This document shows, in pieces, positions 26,665 to 34,572 of a stretch of DNA of 64,000 nt; within the stretch, counting starts at the first letter, position 1; every line of letters begins with the position of its first letter. The stretch covers positions 54,360-118,359 of the forward strand of contig DISJ01000019.1 of assembly GCA_002421605.1 (NCBI GenBank). Reading direction: 5' to 3'. Under the pieces are notes generated by a model that ran no database searches, had not been told where the DNA came from, and was given only the letters and a program-made list of their open reading frames with translations. The stretch comes from Rhodobacteraceae bacterium UBA6213 (GTDB lineage: Bacteria; Pseudomonadota; Alphaproteobacteria; Rhodobacterales; Rhodobacteraceae). The position numbers and the translations under genes are program-made.

Positions 26665-27632
26665 CTTGCCCTGCTCCTGATGCGCGGATCGAGGAACGAA
26701 TAGAGCACGTCCACGACAAGGTTGATGGCGATGAACAAGGTGACGATGACCAGAATGTAGGCCACCACCACCGGCCGATCGAGCACCCCGATCGAGTCGA
26801 TGATGAGCTTGCCCACCCCCGGCCAAGCAAAGATGGTTTCGGTCACGACGGCAAAGGCGACCAAAGAGCCAAACTCGATGCCGATGATGGTGACGATCGG
26901 AATGAGGATGGTTTTCATCACATGCACGAACAGGATGCGCCGTTCGCTTAGCCCGCGCGCGCGGGCGTATTTTACGAAGTCGAGCGGCATGGTTTCCTGC
27001 ACGCCGGTGCGGGTAAGCCGGATCATCAGCGCCGTTTGCCCCAGCGAAAGGTTGATCGCCGGCAGGATCATGTGGCGAACGCCGTCCCAAGAACCAAAGC
27101 TGGTGCGCACCCCGAAAACCGTTCCGATTTCGCCACGCCCGGTCGAGGGCAGCCAGCCCAGCCAGACTGCAAAGATCATGATCAGCATCATGCCCTGCCA
27201 GAAGTGCGGTAGCGAAAAGCCGAAGATCGAGCCGGTCATGATGCTTTCGTCAACCAAGGTCTTTGGCCGGGTGCCCGCCCAGAGCCCCAGCGGCAATCCG
27301 ATGACCAGCGACATCGTGAGCGCGGTGATCGTCAGTTCCAGCGTTGCGGGAAGCCGTTCAAAGATGACGGATATGGCGGGGCGGTTGTAGACGAACGAGC
27401 GGCCAAAATCGCCGTGCAGCGCGTTTACGAGAAACTGCCAGTATTGAACCGGCATCGGCTTATCCAGACCCAGCGATGCTGAGACTTGCGCGCGCTCGAC
27501 CATCGACGCATCGGGGGCCAGCAAAATTTCGAGCGGGTCACCGATTGCATAGACACCGACGAAAACGATCATTGAGGTCAAGATCAACACAAGCACGGCC
27601 TGCAGGACACGGCGGATGATGAACGCCGTCAT
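26661..27632 (-). CDS. Oligopeptide ABC transporter permease (DppB-like)
   Basis: This is the first gene of the operon, 323 residues. It has the family N-terminus MTAFIIRRVLQAVLVLILTS, a periplasmic segment with LGLDKPMPVQYWQFLVNALH, and the EAA-type loop FVKYARARGLSERRILFVHV. The last helices end in LVVDVLYSFLDPRIR. No clear Shine-Dalgarno precedes the ATG. The 146-base gap upstream is shared with the divergent LysR gene and carries two dyads, so this operon is probably LysR-controlled. Confidence 0.93.
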   Translation of the reverse strand: MTAFIIRRVLQAVLVLILTSMIVFVGVYAIGDPLEILLAPDASMVERAQVSASLGLDKPMPVQYWQFLVNALHGDFGRSFVYNRPAISVIFERLPATLELTITALTMSLVIGLPLGLWAGTRPKTLVDESIMTGSIFGFSLPHFWQGMMLIMIFAVWLGWLPSTGRGEIGTVFGVRTSFGSWDGVRHMILPAINLSLGQTALMIRLTRTGVQETMPLDFVKYARARGLSERRILFVHVMKTILIPIVTIIGIEFGSLVAFAVVTETIFAWPGVGKLIIDSIGVLDRPVVVAYILVIVTLFIAINLVVDVLYSFLDPRIRSRAR

Positions 27633-27712
27633 CGGTGCGCGCAGCGTTTCAATGGGTGTTGCACGCCAGATTCTCCTCGAACTTGCCGGTCTACATTGTG
27701 GCGAGGTCGTGC

Positions 27713-27734
27713 TTCATGCAAGAATATGCGTGAA
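27713..27734. promoter_or_regulatory. Imperfect dyad in LysR/opp control region
   Basis: The arms TTCATGC (27713-27719) and GCGTGAA (27728-27734) are inverted with one mismatch and an 8-base spacer. It lies between the divergent lysR-type gene and dppB and is a candidate activator site. No binding data exist in the sequence. Confidence 0.45.
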
Positions 27735-27745
27735 TCTGTAAAACC

Positions 27746-27762
27746 TATGCGCAACTAGCATA
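27746..27762. promoter_or_regulatory. LysR-type T-N11-A dyad
   Basis: TATGC and GCATA (27746-27762) flank GCAACTA as a perfect 5-7-5 inverted repeat containing a T-N11-A core. It ends 16 bases before the start of the LysR gene, a usual place for autoregulation. Confidence 0.55.
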
Positions 27763-27778
27763 AGAATGGGACCGCAAC

Positions 27779-28702
27779 ATGCGCCTTGATCTGCTGGAGA
27801 CTTATGAAGCAGTCTTGACCACGGGCACTACGCAAGGAGCGGCGCGCAAGCTTGGCGTATCGCAACCCGCGATCAGCCGCCGCCTTGCTCAGTTGGAAAA
27901 ATCGCTGGGGCTGGCGTTGTTTATCCGTGACAAGACGCGCCTGATTCCAACCCGTGAAAGCGCGCAGTTGCAGGGGCATGTGCGCATCCTGATCGACCGC
28001 GGCCGCCGCCTGAGCGCACAGGCGGAAGAGCTACGACAGGGCAACTCCTCCGAGATGACGTTGCGCCTCGGCTTTCCCGCAAGCCTGACGCTTTCGATCG
28101 TGCCGCGAATCATTGAAGAGTTTCTGGCCGAGAATGACCGCGTCAAGTTGGAGCTACATACCGGCTCGTATGACACGATCGAGCGGATGCTGCTGGATGA
28201 GCGCGCCGAGATCGGCTTTGTCGGGTTGCCCGCGCAGCGCCCCGGGCTGATCGCCACACCGCTGATAACGGCGCGGACGGTTTGTGTGATGCCGACCGGT
28301 CATCCGCTGGCCGCGCAGGAAAGCGTCGGCTTTCGTGACCTCAAGGGCGTGCCATTGATCCTGTTGGGGCGCACGCGCAGCTCGCGCAGAGATATTGACG
28401 AGCTGTTCTGGAAGCTCGGCATCAGCCCCAACATCCGCGTCGAGGCGCACTCGGTCTGTTCTGCCTGCGCGCTTGCGGCACGCGGGTTGGGGGTGACGCT
28501 GGTGAACGAACTGATGGCGCTGGACTATGCGCATATGCAGGTGACCGTGCGCCCGTTGCAGGAAGTTCTGACCCACGAATTTGCCTTTGCAACCGCAGAG
28601 GGAATTCCGCCCAGCCGCGCGGCAGAAAACTTTATCCGTAAAACGTCAGAAGTGCTGAGGTATATTCTTCCGCAAAAGACGGAAACTAGCGTGCCGAGCT
28701 GA
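27779..28702 (+). CDS. LysR-family transcriptional regulator
   Basis: This 307-residue regulator is probably the controller of the divergent peptide-ABC operon. The winged helix-turn-helix is at residues 1-60 (MRLDLLETYEAVLTTGTTQG, then ARKLGVSQPAISRRLAQLEK). A two-lobed effector domain follows (LRLGFPASLTLSIVPRIIEEF, then RTVCVMPTGHPLAAQ). The binding dyad sits just upstream. The ribosome site is poor. The effector is presumably the imported compound, which is an inference from gene order. Confidence 0.92.
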   Translation: MRLDLLETYEAVLTTGTTQGAARKLGVSQPAISRRLAQLEKSLGLALFIRDKTRLIPTRESAQLQGHVRILIDRGRRLSAQAEELRQGNSSEMTLRLGFPASLTLSIVPRIIEEFLAENDRVKLELHTGSYDTIERMLLDERAEIGFVGLPAQRPGLIATPLITARTVCVMPTGHPLAAQESVGFRDLKGVPLILLGRTRSSRRDIDELFWKLGISPNIRVEAHSVCSACALAARGLGVTLVNELMALDYAHMQVTVRPLQEVLTHEFAFATAEGIPPSRAAENFIRKTSEVLRYILPQKTETSVPS

Positions 28703-29028
28703 AAGTTTAGCGCTGCGCAAACACGTTTTGCCGGCCACTAGCAACGAAAATCCGTGGGGCGGCCGCGGGTTGTACTTGCCTGTAAGCGTAACATCGCATG
28801 GCAAGAAAACAGAGCCGTGACACAAGAGCACAGTGGCCCGTTTCGGCTTGAAACATATATTTTGGCAGATTAATTTAATGCCGAGAATACGAACTCGAGA
28901 CGATCGAAACGCTTTCGACCACCTTTGAGGGCATATTCTGAAGGAATTTGAGGAAACGTCCGAATGCGGAGCTGGTTCCAGTTACTCCACCGTCGCCAGC
29001 CCCGACAAACCACGGGAAAGGTAAAGTA
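28703..29028. other. Non-coding leader of the torACD operon
   Basis: These 326 bases hold no convincing gene. I see a perfect 6-3-6 dyad TCGAAA-CGC-TTTCGA at 28904-28918 and a GGGAAAGG ribosome site before the torA start. No standard FNR or TorR box was recognised, so the operator type is unknown. Confidence 0.6.
28904..28918. promoter_or_regulatory. 6-3-6 palindrome upstream of torA
   Basis: TCGAAA and TTTCGA are separated by CGC, 110 bases before the torA start. It is a possible regulator site. It could also be chance, since one such dyad is not rare. Confidence 0.3.
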
Positions 29029-31485
29029 ATGAACAGCTTGTCGCATATCCAGATGTCACGTCGAGCGGTGCTCGGCGGCTTCACGGCAATCGGCGCTGGA
29101 ACACTTTTCATGCCCTCGATGCTGCGCGCCGAAACTACCGGCATGAGCATGATGAACGGCGAAGTCGTAACCGGCTCGCACTGGGGCCTGTTTAAAGCCA
29201 AGATCGTCGATGGCCGCTTTGTAAGCACAACGCCACATGCCGACGATCAGGTTCCGAACACCAACGTCGAGGCACTGCCTGACCTCGTTTATTCCGCGAC
29301 CCGGATCAAGTATCCGATGGTTCGCAAGAGCTTCCTCGAAAAAGGCTACATGAGCGATCGCACCGAACGCGGCAAAGGCGAGTTCGTCCGCGTCACGTGG
29401 GAACAGGCGCTTGATCTGGTTGCGGCAGAGTTGAAGCGGGTTAAAGAAACCTACGGCAACGGCAGCATCTACGGCGGTTCCTATGGTTGGAAATCGTCGG
29501 GCGTGCTGCACAACTGCGTCTCGGGCTTGCAGCGTATGCTGAACCTGCATGGCGGTTTTGTTACCGCCGTCAACACCTACTCGACCGGCTCGATCCGGGT
29601 GATCATGCCCTATGTGATCGGCGGCTCGTTCTATGATTCATCATCCTGGGTGCCGACGATCGAGAACACCGAACTGATCGTGTTCTGGGGTTCGAACCCG
29701 GCTACGACCAACCGGATCGCCGGTGGCGTTCCAGACCACGCCAACATGGCGCTGCTTGACGAGTTCAGGAAAACTGGCAAGCCGTCGATCGTGGTTGACC
29801 CGCTGCGCACCAAAACCGCCGACTTCCTCGGCTCTGAATGGATCGCACCGCGGCCGGGCACAGACGTGGCAATGATGATCGGCGTGGCCCACACGCTGCT
29901 GTCGGAAGATCTGCACGACAAAGAGTTCTTGGCTGACTACACGGTCGGCTTTGACGAGTTCGCGGCCTATCTGACGGGCGAAGAAGACGGCGTTGTCAAA
30001 ACCGCCGAATGGGCCTCGGAAATCTGCGGCGTTGATGCGGAAGTTATCAAGGGCCTGGCCCGCACGATGGCCTCCAAGCGCACGCTGATCACGCATGGCT
30101 GGTCGATTCAGCGCCAGCACCACGGCGAACAAGGCCCGTGGATGAGCATGACGCTGGCCTGTATGCTTGGCTACGTCGGGCTGCCCGGAGGCGGTGCCGA
30201 CTTTACGCTGCACTATTCCAGCTACGGCACGCCGGTTGGTCGTGGGCCCAGCATTCCTGGCCTTTCGAGCGGCAAAGCGGTTGGCACGGTGGCAAGTGTG
30301 GCCGATCCGAGCGCCGAAATGCCCGCGCCGATCCCCGTTTCGCGGGTACCGTGGGCGATGGCCAACGCCGGTGCGCAGTATGACTATAACGGCAAGTCCT
30401 ACAACGCACCCGATCTGCGGCTGGTTTACTGGTCGGGCGGCAACCCGATGCACCACCACCAAGACCGCAACCTGCACATCAAATACTGGCAGAGCCCCGA
30501 AACGATCATCGTTCAGGACTATAACTGGACGCAGTCCGCGCGCTTTGCCGATATCGTGCTGCCAGCAACCACCAGCTTCGAGCGCAACGACATGTCGCCC
30601 GTATCTGATAAAGGCGCCGGTTACACGACGATGAAAAAGGTTGTCGAGCCGCTGCTCGAATCGCGCAACGACTACGACATCTATGCAGAAATCAGCAAAC
30701 GGCTCGGCTTTGAAGAAGCCTATACCGAGGGCCGCGACGAGATGGGCTGGCTGCGTTACTTCTATGAAAAAGGGCTTGAGGATGCCGTCAAGAAAGACAT
30801 CCAGATGCCTGATTTCGACACATTCTGGAACGAACAGAACGTGATCCGTTATGAGGTTACCGACGCTGCTCGGAACTTTGTCCAGTTCGCAGAATTCCGC
30901 GAAGACCCGCTGTTGGCACCGTTGCCGACCGCGTCTGGCATGTTCGAGATCTTCTCGCGCACGATCGCGGGCTACAACTACGAAGACTGCCCCGGCCATC
31001 CGACCTGGATGGAGCCTTTCGAACGCGTGGGGGGCAAGATGTCGGACAAGTATCCGCTGCATATGGTCTCGACGCACTCGGAAAACCGTCTGCACTCGCA
31101 GCTCGACAACACCAAGTTGCGCCTTGAGCTAGCGGTTGCGGATCGAGAGCCGCTCTGGATCAACCCGAAGGATGCCGCCGATCGCGGTATCGCCGATGGT
31201 GATGTGGTGCGGGTGTTCAACGATCGTGGGCAGGTCCTTGCCGGGGCCTTTGTCACCGACCGGGCGAGCCCGAATGTTGTCAACCTTTGCGAAGGTGCTT
31301 GGTATGACCCGCAAGAGCCGGGCGTTATCGGAACCCTGTGCAAACACGGCGACCCGAACGTTCTGACCTTGGACGAAGGCACCTCGAAGCTGTCCATGGG
31401 CACCTGTGCGCACACAGCAGTTGTTCAAGTTGAGAAGTACACGGGCACCGTTCCTGCGGTGACCACGTACGATCCAATCGACTAA
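29029..31485 (+). CDS. torA: Periplasmic DMSO/TMAO reductase, Mo-bisMGD, Tat-exported
   Basis: This terminal S-/N-oxide reductase of the TorA/DorA/BisC family has 818 residues and acts in the periplasm. It has a twin-arginine signal (MSRRAVLGGF, residues 9-18) and an A-x-A-like end near residue 34. Active-site positions are Tyr152 and Trp154 in YGGSYGWKSSG, equivalent to Tyr114/Trp116 of Rhodobacter DorA, and the likely Mo ligand Ser185 in NTYSTGS. HGWSIQRQHHGEQGPW and GGNPMHHHQDRN are further family blocks. The presence of Tyr152 favours a DMSO-reducing DorA-type enzyme over strict TMAO specificity. It is followed by the pentaheme cytochrome and the TorD chaperone. GGGAAAGG precedes the ATG. 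Confidence 0.94.
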   Translation: MNSLSHIQMSRRAVLGGFTAIGAGTLFMPSMLRAETTGMSMMNGEVVTGSHWGLFKAKIVDGRFVSTTPHADDQVPNTNVEALPDLVYSATRIKYPMVRKSFLEKGYMSDRTERGKGEFVRVTWEQALDLVAAELKRVKETYGNGSIYGGSYGWKSSGVLHNCVSGLQRMLNLHGGFVTAVNTYSTGSIRVIMPYVIGGSFYDSSSWVPTIENTELIVFWGSNPATTNRIAGGVPDHANMALLDEFRKTGKPSIVVDPLRTKTADFLGSEWIAPRPGTDVAMMIGVAHTLLSEDLHDKEFLADYTVGFDEFAAYLTGEEDGVVKTAEWASEICGVDAEVIKGLARTMASKRTLITHGWSIQRQHHGEQGPWMSMTLACMLGYVGLPGGGADFTLHYSSYGTPVGRGPSIPGLSSGKAVGTVASVADPSAEMPAPIPVSRVPWAMANAGAQYDYNGKSYNAPDLRLVYWSGGNPMHHHQDRNLHIKYWQSPETIIVQDYNWTQSARFADIVLPATTSFERNDMSPVSDKGAGYTTMKKVVEPLLESRNDYDIYAEISKRLGFEEAYTEGRDEMGWLRYFYEKGLEDAVKKDIQMPDFDTFWNEQNVIRYEVTDAARNFVQFAEFREDPLLAPLPTASGMFEIFSRTIAGYNYEDCPGHPTWMEPFERVGGKMSDKYPLHMVSTHSENRLHSQLDNTKLRLELAVADREPLWINPKDAADRGIADGDVVRVFNDRGQVLAGAFVTDRASPNVVNLCEGAWYDPQEPGVIGTLCKHGDPNVLTLDEGTSKLSMGTCAHTAVVQVEKYTGTVPAVTTYDPID

Positions 31486-31496
31486 GGGTATAAAAC

Positions 31497-31524
31497 GGTC
31501 GTATGGCGTTCGCGCCATACGACC
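31497..31524 (+). promoter_or_regulatory. Intercistronic hairpin with UUCG tetraloop between torA and torC
   Basis: A 12-base-pair perfect stem (31497-31508 with 31513-31524) closes on a TTCG loop and begins 11 bases after the torA stop. No T-run follows. It is more likely an mRNA-stabilising or partial-attenuation element than a full terminator, since torC and torD lie downstream on the same strand. Confidence 0.7.
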
Positions 31525-31623
31525 ACCACAACATTACGAGTATTGCGGAATGAGGATTTTTTTCGGGCGAAATTGCCCTAGTGTCTCGACCGCTAAACCA
31601 ATCACAAAACCAGGGGCCGGAAG

Positions 31624-32781
31624 ATGATCAGGAAAGTGTGGGGGTGGTTGAAGCGCCCCAGCCGCATGGCGTGGAGTCTTGTCGCCGTTTTGGGCGGCGG
31701 TGTCATGGCGGGCGGGTTGCTGACCGTGCATCTGGCCTTGGAGACAACCGGCTCGCTCGAGTTTTGCTTGTCTTGCCACTCAATGACGATCCCGTATGAA
31801 GAATATCAGGCTACGGTCCATTACCAGAACACCTCTGGCGTTCAAGCAGGCTGCCCCGATTGCCACGTGGCCGAAAAGGGCATCGCCTATTACGTTGACA
31901 AAGTCATTGCGGGTAAAGACCTTTTCTATTGGATGACGGGCAAGCTTGCCACTCCTGAGGATTATGAAACGCACCGGCTGGAAATGGCGGAAATCGTTTG
32001 GGCTAAAATGGAGGCCACCGACTCGCGCGAGTGCAAGTCGTGCCATGCTTCGGATGCCATGACGATCAGCACACAAGTTCCCGATGCGCAAACGCAGCAC
32101 ACCGAGGCGCTTGAGACAGGCGAAACCTGCATTGATTGCCACAAGGGCATCGCGCACAAAATGCCAGATCTGGCCGCGCATGCACGCGAACTTGCTGCCG
32201 CCTTCATGTCGCAGCCCCAGACGCTGACATCGGACCATATCTGGTCCAAAGGTACCACGCCGCTTCTGGCAGAAGGCAATGCCGACGCCGCGAAGCTGGG
32301 CACCATTTTGCCGGGCGTTTCGATGACGCGGCTTGAAACCAGCGGCGACTTTGTCAAGGTTCGCCTAAGCGGGTGGCAAGCAGGCGATGTGGTGCGTGGC
32401 CAGTACGCGATTTTCGGCCAACGCATCCTGAACATCTCGATCAGCGCCAGCGCGCTTGAACACATTACTTACGGCGAAACCCAATACTTTTCCGATGGCG
32501 ATCAAGACTGGACCGAATCGTCGCTCGAAGGCTGGGTTAGTGCCGCCGCGTTGACCAGCGATGGAGCGATGCTTTGGACGGTGGCCGATTCTACCTATGT
32601 CAGCCAATGCGCCGTCTGCCACTCGGTTCACAAACCCGAATCCCGCCCGGCGCTGGGTTGGGTGGCGGATGTGGAGCACTACGCCGAGCGGACGAGCCTG
32701 ACCGCCGAAGAAGAGCGGCTAGTGCTGCGCTATCTACAACTCAACTCGTCTGATACCAAGGACGTGGCATCGGACCTGTAA
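31624..32781 (+). CDS. torC: Pentaheme c-type cytochrome TorC/DorC (NapC/NirT family)
   Basis: This membrane-anchored quinol dehydrogenase passes electrons to the periplasmic reductase. It is 385 residues, with one N-terminal helix (residues 16-38). Four CxxCH motifs lie in the NapC-like domain: CLSCH 48-52, CPDCH 77-81, CKSCH 137-141 and CIDCH 169-173. A fifth, CAVCH, is at 329-333 in the C-terminal domain typical of TorC. The start at 31624 follows the segment GGGGCCGGAAG. The preceding hairpin suggests tuned expression relative to torA. Confidence 0.94.
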   Translation: MIRKVWGWLKRPSRMAWSLVAVLGGGVMAGGLLTVHLALETTGSLEFCLSCHSMTIPYEEYQATVHYQNTSGVQAGCPDCHVAEKGIAYYVDKVIAGKDLFYWMTGKLATPEDYETHRLEMAEIVWAKMEATDSRECKSCHASDAMTISTQVPDAQTQHTEALETGETCIDCHKGIAHKMPDLAAHARELAAAFMSQPQTLTSDHIWSKGTTPLLAEGNADAAKLGTILPGVSMTRLETSGDFVKVRLSGWQAGDVVRGQYAIFGQRILNISISASALEHITYGETQYFSDGDQDWTESSLEGWVSAAALTSDGAMLWTVADSTYVSQCAVCHSVHKPESRPALGWVADVEHYAERTSLTAEEERLVLRYLQLNSSDTKDVASDL

Positions 32782-32836
32782 AGGTCGGACCATAACACGC
32801 GCAGCCGCAATGGCCTCGAACGAGGAGTAGAAAGTA

Positions 32837-33478
32837 ATGCAAGACAACCCCGTGCAACCCACGGCCACACCCGAACGCGCAACCCTTTTGCGCTGGCTGG
32901 CGGGGGCATTTGCAAAAGAGCAAACGCCCGAAACACTGGCAGCCCTTGGCACGGATGCATCCAACGCCTTGCTGCGCGAGGCCGCCGATGCAACCGGCCT
33001 GCGCGACGATCTTGACGGTCTGCTGGCGCTGGTAGACTCGCGCCCCGATGTGGGGGCGTTTGCGCTTGATCTGGCAACCGACTACGCGCGCCTGTTTCTG
33101 GGCGCGGGTGGCCGGGGCACCACGGTGCAACCATACGAATCCGTTTACACCAGCCAACAAGGCACGCTGTTTCAAAAAGCGACCGGCGAGATGGAGGCGT
33201 TGTTGCGCGAGTATGGGCTGGCGGCATCGGGCACCAAAGAGCCTGCCGACCACGTCGCGGTCGAACTTGAGTTTCTGGCACAGCTGACAGCGGATCTTGC
33301 CCAAGGCGCTGTGCCGGAAGCGGCGGCGCTGCGCGACAGGCTTTTGCGCGAGCATCTGCTGGTCTGGGTGCCGGGCTTTTGCGATGCCTGCATCGAACGC
33401 GACCGGCAGGGCTTTTATGCAGGTACTGCGCGGCTGGTGCAGGGCCTGTTGCGCGCCGAGGCCGAACGGCTGGCATAA
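32837..33478 (+). CDS. torD: TorD-family cytoplasmic chaperone
   Basis: This chaperone binds the TorA signal and apo-enzyme and assists cofactor insertion before Tat export. It is 213 residues and all-helical. It has FLGAGGRGTTVQPYESVYTS and the conserved EPADHVAVELEFLAQL, plus a C-terminal VPGFCDACIERDRQGFY. GAGGAG precedes the ATG by about 12 bases. It is the last gene of torACD and is followed by a strong terminator. Its Mo-enzyme client is most likely the adjacent torA product, with the second Tor-like enzyme at the right edge as another candidate. Confidence 0.93.
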   Translation: MQDNPVQPTATPERATLLRWLAGAFAKEQTPETLAALGTDASNALLREAADATGLRDDLDGLLALVDSRPDVGAFALDLATDYARLFLGAGGRGTTVQPYESVYTSQQGTLFQKATGEMEALLREYGLAASGTKEPADHVAVELEFLAQLTADLAQGAVPEAAALRDRLLREHLLVWVPGFCDACIERDRQGFYAGTARLVQGLLRAEAERLA

Positions 33479-33504
33479 GCGCGCAACGCGGCAAATAGTT
33501 TGGG

Positions 33505-33537
33505 CGGGCGGTTACGTTGTTGTAACCGCCCGTTTTT
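33505..33537 (+). terminator. Rho-independent terminator of torACD
   Basis: An 11-bp perfect stem (CGGGCGGTTAC at 33505-33515 with its complement at 33522-33532) with loop GTTGTT is followed by five T. It overlaps the end of the convergent nitrilase gene, and no T-run lies on the other strand. Confidence 0.9.
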
Positions 33538-34438
33538 CTTTCGTATCGACGTGCAGGGAAAAAACGTCCGGGCGCGCATAGTGGCCCGCCGCGTCGAAAT
33601 CAAACTTTCCGCGCGCAATCTGCGCGGGGTCGATTTCAGCGTAGAGGATGGTTTCTATGCCAAACTGCGGCTCTGCCAACACCTTGCCCATCGGGTCGAT
33701 GATGGCGCTGCCGCCGCGTATCAGCACCGTTTCGGGGTCGTCGCCAAGCGCGCATTCATGCTCTGGCCCGTAGTGCTTGCGTTTAAGGAACTGGCACGAA
33801 GTCAGAACGAAACACCGCCCCTCTAGCGCGATGTGGCGCATCGTGGGAAGCCAGCTTTCGCGGTCATCGACCGTTGGCGCGCAGTACAAGCTGATTCCTT
33901 GCGAATACATATGCATACGCAGCATCGGCATGTAGTTTTCCCAGCAGATCACCGCGCCGATCCGGCCCAGATCGGTTTCAATAACCGGCATGGTCGAGCC
34001 ATCGCCAAAGCCCCAGATCAACCGCTCGCCTGCCGTCGGCATCAGCTTGCGGTGTTTGCCGACAAGGCCTTTGGCGCCATCGAAAAACAGGGCCGTGCAG
34101 TACAGCGTGCCGCCGTCACGTTCGATACAACCGACCACGGCAAAGGCACCGGTCGCGGCGGTTGCCTCTGCGATCATCGCAACCTCTTCGCCGCCAAGCG
34201 AAATTGCCGCGTTGAAATAGCGCAAATAGGCGTCGCGGCCTTCTGGCTTGCGCAGGCCGACCGGCGCGCCAAATGAGTCGCCCTTGGGATAGCCGCCGAG
34301 AAATGCCTCGGGAAACACCACGATCCGCGCACCCTTGCCTGCCGCCTCGCGGATCAGTTGCGCGGTTTTTTCTGCGGTTTTCACCGAGTTTTCGGGGAAT
34401 GGCGCGGCCTGAACCACGGCTGCGGTGAACTTTTCCAT
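33512..34438 (-). CDS. Nitrilase-family carbon-nitrogen hydrolase
   Basis: This hydrolase would convert a nitrile to acid plus ammonia. It is 308 residues, with the Glu-Lys-Cys triad at Glu44 (VVFPEAFLGGYP), Lys131 (GKHRKLMPTAGER) and Cys165 (GAVICWENYMP). The surrounding sequence is of the classic nitrilase (cyanide/aliphatic nitrilase) branch, not the amidase branch. CGGAGA precedes the ATG at 34438. Upstream in-frame codons to 34651 look non-coding. It lies 134 bases after the NfnSL-like gene on the same strand; co-expression is possible but no metabolic link is evident. The substrate is unknown. Confidence 0.92.
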   Translation of the reverse strand: MEKFTAAVVQAAPFPENSVKTAEKTAQLIREAAGKGARIVVFPEAFLGGYPKGDSFGAPVGLRKPEGRDAYLRYFNAAISLGGEEVAMIAEATAATGAFAVVGCIERDGGTLYCTALFFDGAKGLVGKHRKLMPTAGERLIWGFGDGSTMPVIETDLGRIGAVICWENYMPMLRMHMYSQGISLYCAPTVDDRESWLPTMRHIALEGRCFVLTSCQFLKRKHYGPEHECALGDDPETVLIRGGSAIIDPMGKVLAEPQFGIETILYAEIDPAQIARGKFDFDAAGHYARPDVFSLHVDTKEKRAVTTT

Positions 34439-34572
34439 CTTGGTCTCCGATGCGGTCTGAAACGGGCGATTCGGCGTAAAAGCCGCCGTTCGCACTATAC
34501 CGTTTCCCGGCGTGCAGAGCCGATTTGGTGTTTTAGCGGCCCCGCGCTGCCGGGAAGCGCCGCCGAAATGGG

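Noticed and set aside
29641..31095. 484-codon open frame antisense to torA
   Set aside because: It lies wholly within a well-supported gene and shows no recognisable domain or ribosome site.
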